Of a stretch of DNA of 64,000 bases, positions 17,902-26,090 are shown piece by piece (positions within the stretch are counted from its first letter, which is position 1; each line of letters begins with the position of its first letter). This DNA is from Saccharopolyspora gloriosae (GTDB lineage: Bacteria; Actinomycetota; Actinomycetes; Mycobacteriales; Pseudonocardiaceae). The notes under the pieces were generated by a model. That model ran no database searches, was not told the origin of the DNA, and was given only the letters and a program-made list of their open reading frames with translations. The stretch lies in assembly GCF_014203325.1 (NCBI RefSeq), contig NZ_JACHIV010000001.1, positions 1,117,501-1,181,500 of the forward strand, in the 5' to 3' direction. A program made the position numbers and the translations under genes.

Positions 17902-18932
17902 GGGATCCAGACGACACGCAGGCCGTCGACGAGCTGCGCAGCGGGCTGCGCGCGCTGGTGGACGACGTCGAGCCGCGCGGCGACACGCTGCCGCGGCTGC
18001 TCGCGGCCCGCCAGCGCCGATCGCGGCGACCGTCCCGGCGCCCGCTGATCGCCGCGGGAGGGGTGGCGGTGGCCGCCTCCGCGGTGTTCCTGGTCGCGCT
18101 GGCGGTGGTGCCCGGCACCAGTCCGCGCCAGGCGGAGCCGGTCAGCATCGCGCCGAACAGCTACGTCGCGGCGCCGGAACCGGGCACGCTCGCCTCGTTC
18201 GACGTGCTCACCGGCAAGCAGCACGAGGTGCTCGCCGACGTCGGAGGACCGGTGCAGGGCGGCCTCGCCGCCGACGGCGACCGCGTCTACGCGACCGTCC
18301 CGGCCGCGGGCGGCAGCGACATAGTCGTGCTCGGGCCCGATCGGATCATCAGGCCGGTCGCGCACCGCACCGGCACGGACACCGCGCTGGCGGCCGGCGG
18401 TGGGCGGCTCGCCTACGCGGAGGGCGACGACGTGGTGGTCGACGGAACCGGCGGGCCGCAGCGGATCGGGTTGCCCGCGGGCGAGCAGGCGCTCGACCTG
18501 GCGGTGGACCGCGAGGGACGGCTCGCGGTGCTCACGTCCCGGTCCGAGATCCACGTGGTGGCTCCCGGCGCCACCGAACTGGGCGCTCCGATGCCGACGC
18601 CTCCCGCCGGGGCGTGCGCCCCGCAGGCGGTGGCCTGGTCCGACAGCGACGTCGCGGTGCTCACCCCGGCCGAATGCGGCAACCCGCCCGCCGAGCGGAT
18701 GCGGATCAGCACGCTCGACCGGGACAGCGGCGCCGCGGTCGGTGGCGGCGTCCCGTTCGACACCGGCGGCGCGCTCGCCGCGGAGCAGGTGCAGCTGTCC
18801 GTGGACCGGGTCGGGCGGTACCTGGTGTCGGTCGCGGACGGCAGGCAGTGGCTGGTGGACGGTGCGGACGTGCGCCCGGTGGCACCGGCGTGCGCCGACG
18901 CCGGGTGCGTTCCCGCGACCTTCTGGGGCTGA
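17898..18932 (+). CDS. Membrane-anchored protein coupled to the ECF sigma factor (possible anti-sigma)
   Basis: A 344-residue protein translationally coupled to the sigma gene (GTG inside the sigma stop region). Residues 1-50 are cytosolic and Arg-rich (LLAARQRRSRRPSRRP). Residues ~50-72 form one membrane helix (LIAAGGVAVAASAVFLVALAVV). The ~270 outside residues have repeating beta patterns (DVVVDGTGG, LAVDREGRLAVLTS) like a propeller. Position and topology suggest an anti-sigma or signal sensor, but the N-terminal HxxxCxxC zinc motif of ZAS anti-sigmas is absent. Four Cys in the external domain (near the C-terminus CADAGC) could form disulfides. Confidence 0.75.
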   Translation: MRDPDDTQAVDELRSGLRALVDDVEPRGDTLPRLLAARQRRSRRPSRRPLIAAGGVAVAASAVFLVALAVVPGTSPRQAEPVSIAPNSYVAAPEPGTLASFDVLTGKQHEVLADVGGPVQGGLAADGDRVYATVPAAGGSDIVVLGPDRIIRPVAHRTGTDTALAAGGGRLAYAEGDDVVVDGTGGPQRIGLPAGEQALDLAVDREGRLAVLTSRSEIHVVAPGATELGAPMPTPPAGACAPQAVAWSDSDVAVLTPAECGNPPAERMRISTLDRDSGAAVGGGVPFDTGGALAAEQVQLSVDRVGRYLVSVADGRQWLVDGADVRPVAPACADAGCVPATFWG

Positions 18933-18941
18933 TCACGTGCG

Positions 18942-18976
18942 ACCGGTGGAATCCGCGCTCGGCGGGTTCCACCGGT
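18942..18976. terminator. Bidirectional terminator
   Basis: ACCGGTGGAATCCGC pairs with GCGGGTTCCACCGGT (one G-T wobble) across a 5-base loop between the convergent sigma-operon gene and the following minus-strand gene. Confidence 0.8.
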
Positions 18977-18989
18977 GCCGCGCGGCGGC

Positions 18990-20255
18990 CTACTCGGGCG
19001 CGCGCAACCGCAATCCGCGTTCGGCGAGCACGCGCAGCGAGACGTCGTCCGGATCGGACTTCCCGGAGGCCCAGGCCGCCTGCACGATCCGCACCTGGGA
19101 GCCGGTCTGCTGCACCGCCTGCGCCGCGCCGTCGAACTCGGCGGGCGGACCGGGTTCGGCGGCCGGGTCGGAGAGACCGCCGGAACCCGGAGTGTTCAGC
19201 AGTTCCCGCAGGTTCCGCGCCGGTGTCGCGTCACCGAGGTCCACCACCGCGAGGGACGTGGTGGCCGCCCGGCCCGCGGCTTCGCTGTCGAAGACCTGCC
19301 TGGACAGCGACTCGCACGGATGCCGCTGGAACCAGGCCCGCACGTCGCCGAACGAGGCTTCGGCGCAGTCGCCGCCGAGGTCGGCCGCGGTGCGCTCGAA
19401 CGAGACCCCGTCCACCTGCTGCGCGGTCATGTCCCGGGTCGAGCCCGAAGCACCCGCCCACACCGAGGACAGCACCGCCCCGGCGAGCACGGCGGCGGCC
19501 GCGCCGAGCGCGGTCAGCACCGTGCGCCGCGACAGGCCGCCCAGCCGAGCGCGCAGCCCGGCCGGTGCCGCGGCCGGAACCGGCGCCGGTTCCTCGTCGC
19601 GCACCTTCGGGATCAGCAGCGTGTTCGCCGACGCGAGGTCGGGGGTCACCGAATCGGGGAAGCCCTCCGCGGTCAGCTCCGCGACGGAGAGCCGGCCCGC
19701 GCGTTCGTCGAGGATGCGCAGCACCTTCCGCGCCGGCTCGACGCCGCAGGCGCGTTCGTAGGTGGCGAGTTCGCGGACGGCGGCGAGCATGCTCGTCGTG
19801 GACGGGTACAGCACCCGCACGCCGCGGTGCAGGTCGTTCGTCGGCTGGGTGATCCGGACGACGTAGGGGCCGAGCGCGACGATGGCGGCGACGGGCATCG
19901 GCTCCGCGTCGCGGGACTGCAACGCGCGGGCCAGCGCGGCGGCCGATTCCAGCGCTTCCAGCGCCGGGTTCATCGCGGCGGTCTGGCGCAGCAGCGGCCA
20001 GCCGTCGACCGTCCACGGGGTCTGCACCGGCGCCTCCACGGCGAGCGCGGACTCCGGGAGATCGGTGCCGACGACGACCACGATGCCGCGCGGCAGCACC
20101 AGGACCGCGTCCAGCGTGCGCGGCGCGCCCGGCGGTTCGGCGCCGAAGACGGCGACCCCGCCGAAGACACCGCTGCCGGGACCCCACGCCGCGATGGCCG
20201 CCCGGATGTCCGCGCCGATCTTGGTCGGCTCCTTGCCGAGCCGCACCACCCGCAT
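18990..20255 (-). CDS. Conserved hypothetical protein with one membrane helix
   Basis: A 421-residue protein. The N-terminal ~215 residues look like a nuclease-related (NERD-like) or generic alpha/beta domain (GGVAVFGAEPPG, TLDAVLVLPRGIVVVVGTDL), but no catalytic motif is certain. An Ala/Pro linker and the helix RRTVLTALGAAAAVLAGAVLSSVWAG (about residues 255-280) precede a ~140-residue extracellular domain with two or three Cys (GGDCAEASFGDVRAWFQRHPCESL). So it probably has its N-terminus in the cytoplasm and its C-terminus outside. ATG 20255 is the natural start. It converges on the sigma-factor operon, and nothing nearby reveals its role. Confidence 0.72.
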   Translation of the reverse strand: MRVVRLGKEPTKIGADIRAAIAAWGPGSGVFGGVAVFGAEPPGAPRTLDAVLVLPRGIVVVVGTDLPESALAVEAPVQTPWTVDGWPLLRQTAAMNPALEALESAAALARALQSRDAEPMPVAAIVALGPYVVRITQPTNDLHRGVRVLYPSTTSMLAAVRELATYERACGVEPARKVLRILDERAGRLSVAELTAEGFPDSVTPDLASANTLLIPKVRDEEPAPVPAAAPAGLRARLGGLSRRTVLTALGAAAAVLAGAVLSSVWAGASGSTRDMTAQQVDGVSFERTAADLGGDCAEASFGDVRAWFQRHPCESLSRQVFDSEAAGRAATTSLAVVDLGDATPARNLRELLNTPGSGGLSDPAAEPGPPAEFDGAAQAVQQTGSQVRIVQAAWASGKSDPDDVSLRVLAERGLRLRAPE

Positions 20256-20661
20256 GGTCGTCTCCGTTCCCGCGATCGAGCTCCACTCGCCCGGTCGGTC
20301 TACGGCCGCCGGGTCCGGCAGGCATTGTCGCCTACTGCGCGTGCTCCCCCATTCGAGTGGTATCCGACACTCGTCCGCACCTGCGGGACTGGGCCGTCCG
20401 GGGCACCGGTTCGTCCGCTCGGGCGGCCCTGGAACTGCGAGGACCTCGCTCCGGCAGGAACGGGGGAGTCCCGCGAACGGTATCGGAACGACGTGCCCCG
20501 GTCGGGCAGTTCATCAACTTCATGTGGCGGGCGTGGTCAACGCCCGTGCAGAATGACGCCGCACACCACCGATCCACCGCGACGCGGGTGATCGGCGGCC
20601 GGGCCACCGCCGGACGAGGTCGTAGGGGAAGACGTCCCTCGTCGAACAGCGGAGGTCAGCA
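20256..20661. other. Intergenic region with a 7-5-7 hairpin
   Basis: About 400 bases between divergent genes. I see no gene. CGGGCGT-GGTCA-ACGCCCG (20528-20546) is a perfect short inverted repeat that might be an operator or transcript hairpin upstream of the DUF3145 gene. Confidence 0.5.
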
Positions 20662-21165
20662 GTGAGCACCCGTGGCAGCACCAGTGGCGTGGTCTACGTC
20701 CACTCGTCGCCGTCTGCGGTCTGTCCGCACATCGAGTGGGCCGTCGCCGGCGCACTCGGCATGCGGACCGAACTCCGCTGGACGGCGCAACCCGCGGCGC
20801 CTGGGCAGTTGCGCGCCGAACTCACCTGGACCGGGGAACCTGGAACGGGGTCCCGCTTGGTCACCGCGTTGCGCGCGTGGCCGATGCTCCGGTTCGAGAT
20901 CACCGAGGACCCCAGTCCGGGCATCGACGGGCAGCGGTTCTGCCACGTCCCCGGACTCGGCCTGTGGAACGCACGCACCAGCGCCAACGGCGACATCGTG
21001 GTGAGCGAAGACCAGCTGCGCACCCTCGCCGCCAACAGCCGGGGCTCCGAATCGTTCACCCACCGCGTCGACCAGCTGCTCGGCGCGGCGTGGGACCAGG
21101 AACTGGAACTCTTCCGCCACGCCGGAGACGGAGCCCCAGTCAGCTGGCTCCACCGAGTCGGCTAA
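20662..21165 (+). CDS. DUF3145 family protein
   Basis: A 167-residue actinobacterial protein of the DUF3145 family. Typical segments are GVVYVHSSPSAVCPHIEWAV at the N-terminus, LRAELTWTGEPGTGSRLVTALRAWPMLRFEITEDPSPG in the middle and the C-terminal WDQELELFRHAGDGAPVSWLHRVG. It is soluble and lacks a signal peptide. The family is nearly universal in actinobacteria, and its biochemical function is unknown as far as I know. The GTG at 20662 follows GGAGG-like sequence (gcggaggtcagca). A repeat-rich region lies downstream. Confidence 0.9.
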   Translation: MSTRGSTSGVVYVHSSPSAVCPHIEWAVAGALGMRTELRWTAQPAAPGQLRAELTWTGEPGTGSRLVTALRAWPMLRFEITEDPSPGIDGQRFCHVPGLGLWNARTSANGDIVVSEDQLRTLAANSRGSESFTHRVDQLLGAAWDQELELFRHAGDGAPVSWLHRVG

Positions 21166-21169
21166 CCCC

Positions 21170-21320
21170 ACCAAACCAAGCAAAACCCATGCCCCGGGCA
21201 GCGAAGCCAAGCCTGCCTCGCGGCCAAAGGCCGTGCCTTTGCGGCGAAGCCGTGCTTTGGGCTGCGAAGCAAGCCTGCTTTGCGGCCGTAGGCCGTGCCT
21301 GTATGTGCGGAGCACATAGC
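21170..21320. repeat. Short palindromic repeat patch (GC-rich hairpin units)
   Basis: Variants of GCGGCC-(A/G)-(A/T)-AGGCCGTGCCT occur twice (about 21219-21237 and 21281-21299), alternating with GCGAAGC-aagcctgc units. A hairpin TATGTGC-GGA-GCACATA lies at 21302-21318. The units resemble extragenic palindromic repeats and code for nothing convincing. Confidence 0.6.
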
Positions 21321-21350
21321 CCACGTCGAGAAGTCGACCACCCGCGGGTT

Positions 21351-21435
21351 CTCAGTCGGTCTCTCGCGAGGACAGCTTTTTCCCTCGTGGCGGAGCCACT
21401 CGGGAAAAAGATCCCGCAGCGAGAGACCGACTGAG
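21351..21435. repeat. 85-bp nested inverted repeat
   Basis: A perfect 17-bp outer inverted repeat (21351-21367 and 21419-21435, starting CTCAGTCGG) encloses a second stem, CTTTTTCCC..GTGGC (21376-21391) against GCCAC..GGGAAAAAG (21395-21410), with a GGA loop. The whole could fold as one long hairpin. It may terminate the DUF3145 transcript or be a small non-autonomous repeat element. Confidence 0.7.
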
Positions 21436-21511
21436 GTTCCGCCACCCGGACACCAAGGCAGAACGAGCCCGGAGAACCTCGAACAAGCCCCGCTGTGGGA
21501 AGCTGATCGGT

Positions 21512-22096
21512 GTGCAGTCGACTTCTCCGGTAGGCCGTTCGCGCAACTCCTGGCTGAAATGGGGCGTGCCGATCGCCGTCATCGTGCTGCTCGCGGCGGG
21601 TGCCGGGGGGATCGTGGCGCAGCGCTACTACTCGGAGCCGTCGGGGACGACCGGTGTGATGGGCGAGGCGCAGGATCAGGGCGGTCAGTACGCGAACATC
21701 GAGTTGAGCCCGGACGCCGAAGCTCACCCGGACAGCGCCGACATCCGCTGGACGCTGCAGATGCACTTCAACGCGATCAACATGCGCCGGTACGAGACCT
21801 GGAAGGCCACCGTCGTCGCGGAGAAGCAGCGCCAGCTCCCCGAGGACAAGTGGCAGCAGGAGTACGCGACGACGCGGGACGCGGCGGTCAGGGTGCACCG
21901 CGTCGAGCCGGGGCCGAAGGATTCGCTGCGCATCCTGATGACCTTCGTGAGCACCCAGGATCCGCACGACGCCCCGCCGGGGCTGGAATCGCCGTGCCTG
22001 CGCTGGTCGGTGGTGTATCCGATGGTGGTCGACGCCGGTGGTTTCCGGCTCGACACGAACAGCCTGCCCGGTAGCGCTCTCGCCGTCCGCTGCTGA
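21512..22096 (+). CDS. Membrane-anchored hypothetical protein
   Basis: A 194-residue protein with a short basic N-terminus (SRNSWLKWG), one hydrophobic segment at about residues 17-37 (VPIAVIVLLAAGAGGIVAQRY) and a ~150-residue exported domain. That domain is rich in charged residues and ends in a disulfide candidate pair (SPCLRWSVVYP and the terminal ..AVRC). The segment MRRYETWKATVVAEKQRQLP resembles the NTF2-like, Mce-associated or lipoprotein-like domains of actinomycetes, but the match is weak. The GTG at 21512 is preceded by GGGAAG. It is a single-gene unit that converges on the fatty acid operon. Confidence 0.72.
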   Translation: MQSTSPVGRSRNSWLKWGVPIAVIVLLAAGAGGIVAQRYYSEPSGTTGVMGEAQDQGGQYANIELSPDAEAHPDSADIRWTLQMHFNAINMRRYETWKATVVAEKQRQLPEDKWQQEYATTRDAAVRVHRVEPGPKDSLRILMTFVSTQDPHDAPPGLESPCLRWSVVYPMVVDAGGFRLDTNSLPGSALAVRC

Positions 22097-22292
22097 TCTC
22101 CGCGGTCCGGGTGACGGCACGATGATCCGCCCGCGGCGCGTTCCGGTGATGGCCGGGTCACTGCTCGGATGCCGCTGCGACAGCTGAACTTCCCGCCGAT
22201 CGGGTGATCATCTCCGCGGACGGGTGGCGCGCGCGGCGCCGAGTCGATCGGGCGCGCTGCGCTGGGGAGAGGTCGCCGGGAGCGGTCCCGAG

Positions 22293-22326
22293 GACAGCCC
22301 CGAAGCGAGGTGCGCTCGGGGCTGTC
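22293..22326. terminator. Terminator downstream of fabF
   Basis: GACAGCCCCGA and TCGGGGCTGTC form an exact 11-bp stem about 70 bases beyond the fabF stop codon, between convergent genes. Confidence 0.75.
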
Positions 22327-22394
22327 GATCAGGTCCTGGCACGCGCCGCCTGAGGTCCCGGCCCCCCGCTCGGGGTTGGCCGCGAACGGACTCG

Positions 22395-23642
22395 TCAGGC
22401 CTTGGCGAACGCGAGCGCCACGTTGTGCCCGCCGAAACCGAAGGAGTTGTTCACCGCGGCCGACAGCTCGACTTGCCGCGGCTTGTCCGTCACCACGTCC
22501 AGTTCGACCTTCGGGTCGAGCTCGTCGAGGTTGCGGGTGGGCGGGATCTGCCCGTGGTAGATCGACAGCAGCGTCACGATGCTCTCGACCGCGCCCGCGC
22601 CGCCGACGAGGTGCCCGAGCGCGCTCTTCGGCGCGGTCAGCGCGACTCCGTCGCCGAACGTCTTGCGGATGGCCGCCGCCTCGCCCACGTCGCCCACCAC
22701 GGTGGACGTGGCGTGCGCGTTGACGTGCTCGACATCCGAAGTGGACAGATCCGCGGTGCGCACGGCCTGGGTCATGGCGTTGACCTGGCCGACGCCGTCC
22801 GGGTGGCTCCCGGTGATGTGGTACGCGTCCGAGGTGATGCCCACCCCGGCGAGCCGACCGTAGATCCGCGCTCCGCGGGCCTTGGCGTGCTCGGCGCTCT
22901 CCAGGATCACCACGCCCGCGCCTTCGCCGAGCACGAACCCGTCCCGGCCCGTGTCGAACGGGCGTGAGGCCAGCTCCGGCTCGTCGTTGCGCGTGCTCAA
23001 CGTCCGGGCCTGGCAGAACCCGGCGACGGTGATCTGGTGGATGCAGGACTCCGCACCACCGGCGACCACCACGTCGGCCTGACCGGACCGGATCATGTCC
23101 CAGCCCCGCGCCAACCCCTCGGCGCCGGAAGCGCAGGCGGAGGCGGGGGAGTGCACACCGGCGCGAGCGCGCAGGTCGATGCCGACGTGCGCGGCGGGAC
23201 CGTTGGGCATGAGCATCGGCACGGTCAGCGGCGAGATCTTGCGCAGCCCGTGCTCCTCCAGGAGGTCGTCCTGGTTGAGCAGCGTGACCGGCCCGCCGAT
23301 GCCGGTGCCGAGCGCGACGCCCAGCCGATCCGGATCCACCGACTCGTGCTCGTCGGTGGGCATGTCGTAACCGGCGTCGTTCCACGCCTGGCGAGCCGCG
23401 ATGATCGCGATCGCCTGGCAACGGTCCAGCCGCCGCAGCTGCACCCGAGGCAGCACCTCGGAGGGCTCCACGACCAGCGGTGCGCCGATCTTGGCGGGCA
23501 GGTCGTACTTGTCGACCCACTCCTCCGTGAGCCTGCGAACGCCGCTGCGCCCGGCCAGCAGACCGTCCCAGGTGGACGCGACGTCACCACCGAGTGGTGT
23601 CGTCGCGCCCATCCCGGTGATGACGACGTCGGTCGCCGTCAT
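22395..23642 (-). CDS. fabF: 3-oxoacyl-ACP synthase II (KAS II)
   Basis: FabF condenses malonyl-ACP with growing acyl-ACP during elongation of the dissociated type II fatty acid synthase. At 415 residues it is full length. The thiolase-fold catalytic triad is visible: Cys170 in SACASGAEG, His310 in NAHATST and His344 in SALGHLVGGAG. FGFGGHNVALAF at the C-terminus is the family gatekeeper motif. Its ATG overlaps the acpP stop by four bases, as in Streptomyces fabD-fabH-acpP-fabF operons. It is the last gene of this operon. Confidence 0.96.
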   Translation of the reverse strand: MTATDVVITGMGATTPLGGDVASTWDGLLAGRSGVRRLTEEWVDKYDLPAKIGAPLVVEPSEVLPRVQLRRLDRCQAIAIIAARQAWNDAGYDMPTDEHESVDPDRLGVALGTGIGGPVTLLNQDDLLEEHGLRKISPLTVPMLMPNGPAAHVGIDLRARAGVHSPASACASGAEGLARGWDMIRSGQADVVVAGGAESCIHQITVAGFCQARTLSTRNDEPELASRPFDTGRDGFVLGEGAGVVILESAEHAKARGARIYGRLAGVGITSDAYHITGSHPDGVGQVNAMTQAVRTADLSTSDVEHVNAHATSTVVGDVGEAAAIRKTFGDGVALTAPKSALGHLVGGAGAVESIVTLLSIYHGQIPPTRNLDELDPKVELDVVTDKPRQVELSAAVNNSFGFGGHNVALAFAKA

Positions 23643-23878
23643 GCGTTCTTGGTGATGTAGTCCACCGCATCACCCACGGTCTTGAGGTTCGCCAGCTCGT
23701 CGTCGGGGATCTTCACGCCGAACTTGTCCTCCGCCTGCACGGCGATCTCGACCATCGACAGCGAGTCGATGTCGAGGTCGTCGACGAACGACTTCTCGAC
23801 CTGGACGTCCTCGGCGTCAACGCCGGCGACCTCTTCGACGATGCTGGCGAGACCCTGCGCGATTTCCTCGTTCGCCAC
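23639..23878 (-). CDS. acpP: Acyl carrier protein
   Basis: A 79-residue acidic four-helix protein that carries acyl chains on a phosphopantetheine arm. The attachment Ser39 is in the DIDSLSMVE motif. GTG 23878 was chosen because AGGAAAGGAACC lies just before it and it gives the normal ACP N-terminus; an upstream start would add ten unconserved residues. It overlaps fabF by four bases and lies 70 bases after fabH. Its place in this operon marks it as the primary-metabolism ACP rather than a polyketide ACP. Confidence 0.96.
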   Translation of the reverse strand: MANEEIAQGLASIVEEVAGVDAEDVQVEKSFVDDLDIDSLSMVEIAVQAEDKFGVKIPDDELANLKTVGDAVDYITKNA

Positions 23879-23948
23879 GGTGGTTCCTTTCCTCTGTTGC
23901 GGTCTCACCGCGGGCGCGGCCCGCGGTGGTATCGGTGAGCGCGAACGC

Positions 23949-24929
23949 TCAGGGGCAGATCACGACCTGGCCGGCGTAGGACAGTCCAGCCCCGAAGCCG
24001 ACCAGCAGCAGCACGTCCCCGCTGGAGAGCTCGCCCGCCGACCGCATGTGGTCGATGGCGAGCGGGATCGAAGCGGCGGAGGTGTTGCCGGAGTAGACGA
24101 TGTCACGAGCGATCACCAGGTCATCGCGGGCACCCTGGCTCTGCAGCTTCTTGGCGATGCCCTCGACGATGCGCAGGTTGGCCTGGTGCGCGACCAGCGC
24201 ATCCACATCGGACAGTTCCAGGCCCGCGAGCTCCACGGCGCGCTTGGCGACGGGGGCGATCTGCGTCGTCGCCCAGCGGAAGACCGCCTGGCCCTCCTGG
24301 TAGATGTACTTGCCGTCGCGCAGGTAGATGGTGTCGACGAGGTCGCCCGCGCTGCCCAGCGCGGCCGGGCCGATGCCGGGCTCGTCGGACGGTCCCACGA
24401 CCGCCGCACCCGCACCGTCGGCGAAGATGATGCAGTTCGCCCGGTCCTGCCAGTCGATGGTCTCCTGGAACCGCTCGGCGCCGATCACCAGCACCCGGCG
24501 GGAGGACCCGGCCAGCACCATGTCGGAAGCCATGCTGAGCGCGTAGCAGAACCCGGCGCACGCGGCGTTGAGGTCGAAGGCGCCCGCGGCCTTGACGCCG
24601 ATCTGGTCGGCGACCTGCGCGGCGGCGTTCGGAATCCCGCCCGGCATCGTGCAGGTGGCGATGATCACCTGGTCCACGTCGGCCGGGGTCAGGCCCGCGT
24701 CGGCGATCGCCTTCGAACCGGCTTCGACGGCCATCGCGACCACGGTCTGGTCCTCGTCGCCGAGACGGCGGTGCACGATGCCGACGCGCTGCTGGATCCA
24801 CTCGTCGTTGGTGTCGACGATCTTGGCCAGATCGTCGTTGGTGACGATCCGGTTGCCCTGGGTGCTACCGAAACCGAGCAGCTTGGTCGCTGCCGGACCG
24901 GTGGACTGGCGCAGGGTCGGTGTGCTCAC
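23949..24929 (-). CDS. fabH: 3-oxoacyl-ACP synthase III (KAS III)
   Basis: FabH starts fatty acid synthesis by condensing acyl-CoA with malonyl-ACP; in actinomycetes it prefers branched starters. The 326-residue protein has the catalytic Cys124 (NAACAGF), His248 (AHQANLRI) and Asn282 (SGNTSAAS). The C-terminal GFGAGLSYAGQVV is also standard. Its GTG overlaps the fabD stop codon (GTGA). Second gene of the operon. Confidence 0.96.
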   Translation of the reverse strand: MSTPTLRQSTGPAATKLLGFGSTQGNRIVTNDDLAKIVDTNDEWIQQRVGIVHRRLGDEDQTVVAMAVEAGSKAIADAGLTPADVDQVIIATCTMPGGIPNAAAQVADQIGVKAAGAFDLNAACAGFCYALSMASDMVLAGSSRRVLVIGAERFQETIDWQDRANCIIFADGAGAAVVGPSDEPGIGPAALGSAGDLVDTIYLRDGKYIYQEGQAVFRWATTQIAPVAKRAVELAGLELSDVDALVAHQANLRIVEGIAKKLQSQGARDDLVIARDIVYSGNTSAASIPLAIDHMRSAGELSSGDVLLLVGFGAGLSYAGQVVICP

Positions 24930-25903
24930 GCGTCGCTCCCAGAGGTGTTCGCGTCTTGGGCGGACTCGTCGGAGTCCGCGGCCAGCAGGTCGGCGACCTT
25001 GTCGAGGTCTTCGGGCTTCTTCAGCGCCACGGTCTTGGTGCCCTTGAGCTCGCGGCGCACCAGGCCGGTCAACGCGCCGGCCGGGGGGAACTCCACCACG
25101 GCCCGCACTCCCCGCTCCGCGAGGGTGGCCATGCAGTGGTCCCAGCGCACCGGCCGGGTGATCTGCGCGACGAGGCGGCGCACGAACTCGTCGCCCGCCT
25201 CGACGACGGAACCGTCCGAATTGGACAGCAGCGGGAACGCGGGGTCGTCGACGGCGACCTTGTCGGCCTGCGTGCCGAACGCGTCCTGCGCGGGTGCCAT
25301 GAAGCGCGTGTGGAAGGCCCCGGCGACGGCCAGCGGCCGCACCTTAGTCCCGGTCAGCGGTTCTTCGGCCAGCGCCTCCAACGCGGGCTTGCGGCCCGCG
25401 GCGACGATCTGACCGGCGCCGTTGCAGTTCGCCGGGTCCAGGCCGAGCGACTCCAGGTGGCTCACGACGGTCTCCGGGTCGCCGCCCATCACCGCCGACA
25501 TCGACGTCGGCTCCAAGGCGCACGCGGCGGCCATCTCCCGGCCGCGCACCGCTGCCAGCGCGACGGCGTCGTCCGGGGAGAGCACGCCCGCGATCGCGGC
25601 TGCGGCCAGCTCGCCCACCGAATGTCCCGCGACCGGGGTCTCGGCGGGGATCTCGAAGCGGGACCGCAGCTGCTCGGCCGCCAGCAGCGACAGCGCCACC
25701 ACCAGCGGCTGCGTGATGGCGGTGTCCTTGATCTCGTCGGCCTCGGCGGTGGTTCCCAGCCGCACCAAGTCCAGGCCCGCGTGCTCGGACCAGGCCTCCA
25801 CGCGCTCGCGGGCGCCGTCGAGTTCGAGCCAGGGCGTGAGCATGCCAGGGGCCTGGGAGCCCTGGCCGGGGGCGAGGAGCGCGATCACCCTGCTACTACA
25901 CAT
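24926..25903 (-). CDS. fabD: Malonyl-CoA:ACP transacylase
   Basis: FabD loads malonyl groups from CoA onto ACP. The sequence shows LLAPGQGSQAPGM at the N-terminus, the nucleophile Ser95 in GHSVGE and the catalytic His198 in GAFHTRFM. The C-terminal ~25 residues are acidic and probably disordered. I choose ATG 25903 (about 325 residues), preceded by AGGGTCGGGG; a GTG at 25888 (IALLAPGQGSQ start) is a fair alternative. It is the first biosynthetic gene after fasR and lies directly downstream of the palindrome at 25956-25972. Confidence 0.95.
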   Translation of the reverse strand: MCSSRVIALLAPGQGSQAPGMLTPWLELDGARERVEAWSEHAGLDLVRLGTTAEADEIKDTAITQPLVVALSLLAAEQLRSRFEIPAETPVAGHSVGELAAAAIAGVLSPDDAVALAAVRGREMAAACALEPTSMSAVMGGDPETVVSHLESLGLDPANCNGAGQIVAAGRKPALEALAEEPLTGTKVRPLAVAGAFHTRFMAPAQDAFGTQADKVAVDDPAFPLLSNSDGSVVEAGDEFVRRLVAQITRPVRWDHCMATLAERGVRAVVEFPPAGALTGLVRRELKGTKTVALKKPEDLDKVADLLAADSDESAQDANTSGSDA

Positions 25904-25955
25904 CCCCGACCCTGATCGGCGTGATGTCGACACGGACGAGATCCGAGGCCCAATC

Positions 25956-25972
25956 TTGTGGAGTGTCTACAA
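25956..25972 (-). promoter_or_regulatory. Near-perfect palindrome upstream of fabD, candidate FasR operator
   Basis: On the minus strand the site reads TTGTAGA-CAC-TCCACAA, a 7-3-7 inverted repeat with one mismatch, 53 bases before the fabD start and in the 187-base gap after fasR. FasR proteins of actinobacteria activate this operon by binding inverted repeats in this gap, so it is the best candidate site. A promoter would lie just downstream. Confidence 0.6.
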
Positions 25973-26090
25973 CAGCATCCCTGATTCGGGCATCACGGAG
26001 CGTGAATCGTTGTTGCCCGTGTCGGTTCGATCACGTCAGGACACCGCGGCGCCGAACCGCTGCGGGGCGGTGACCAGCGGCGGCGCGCGC

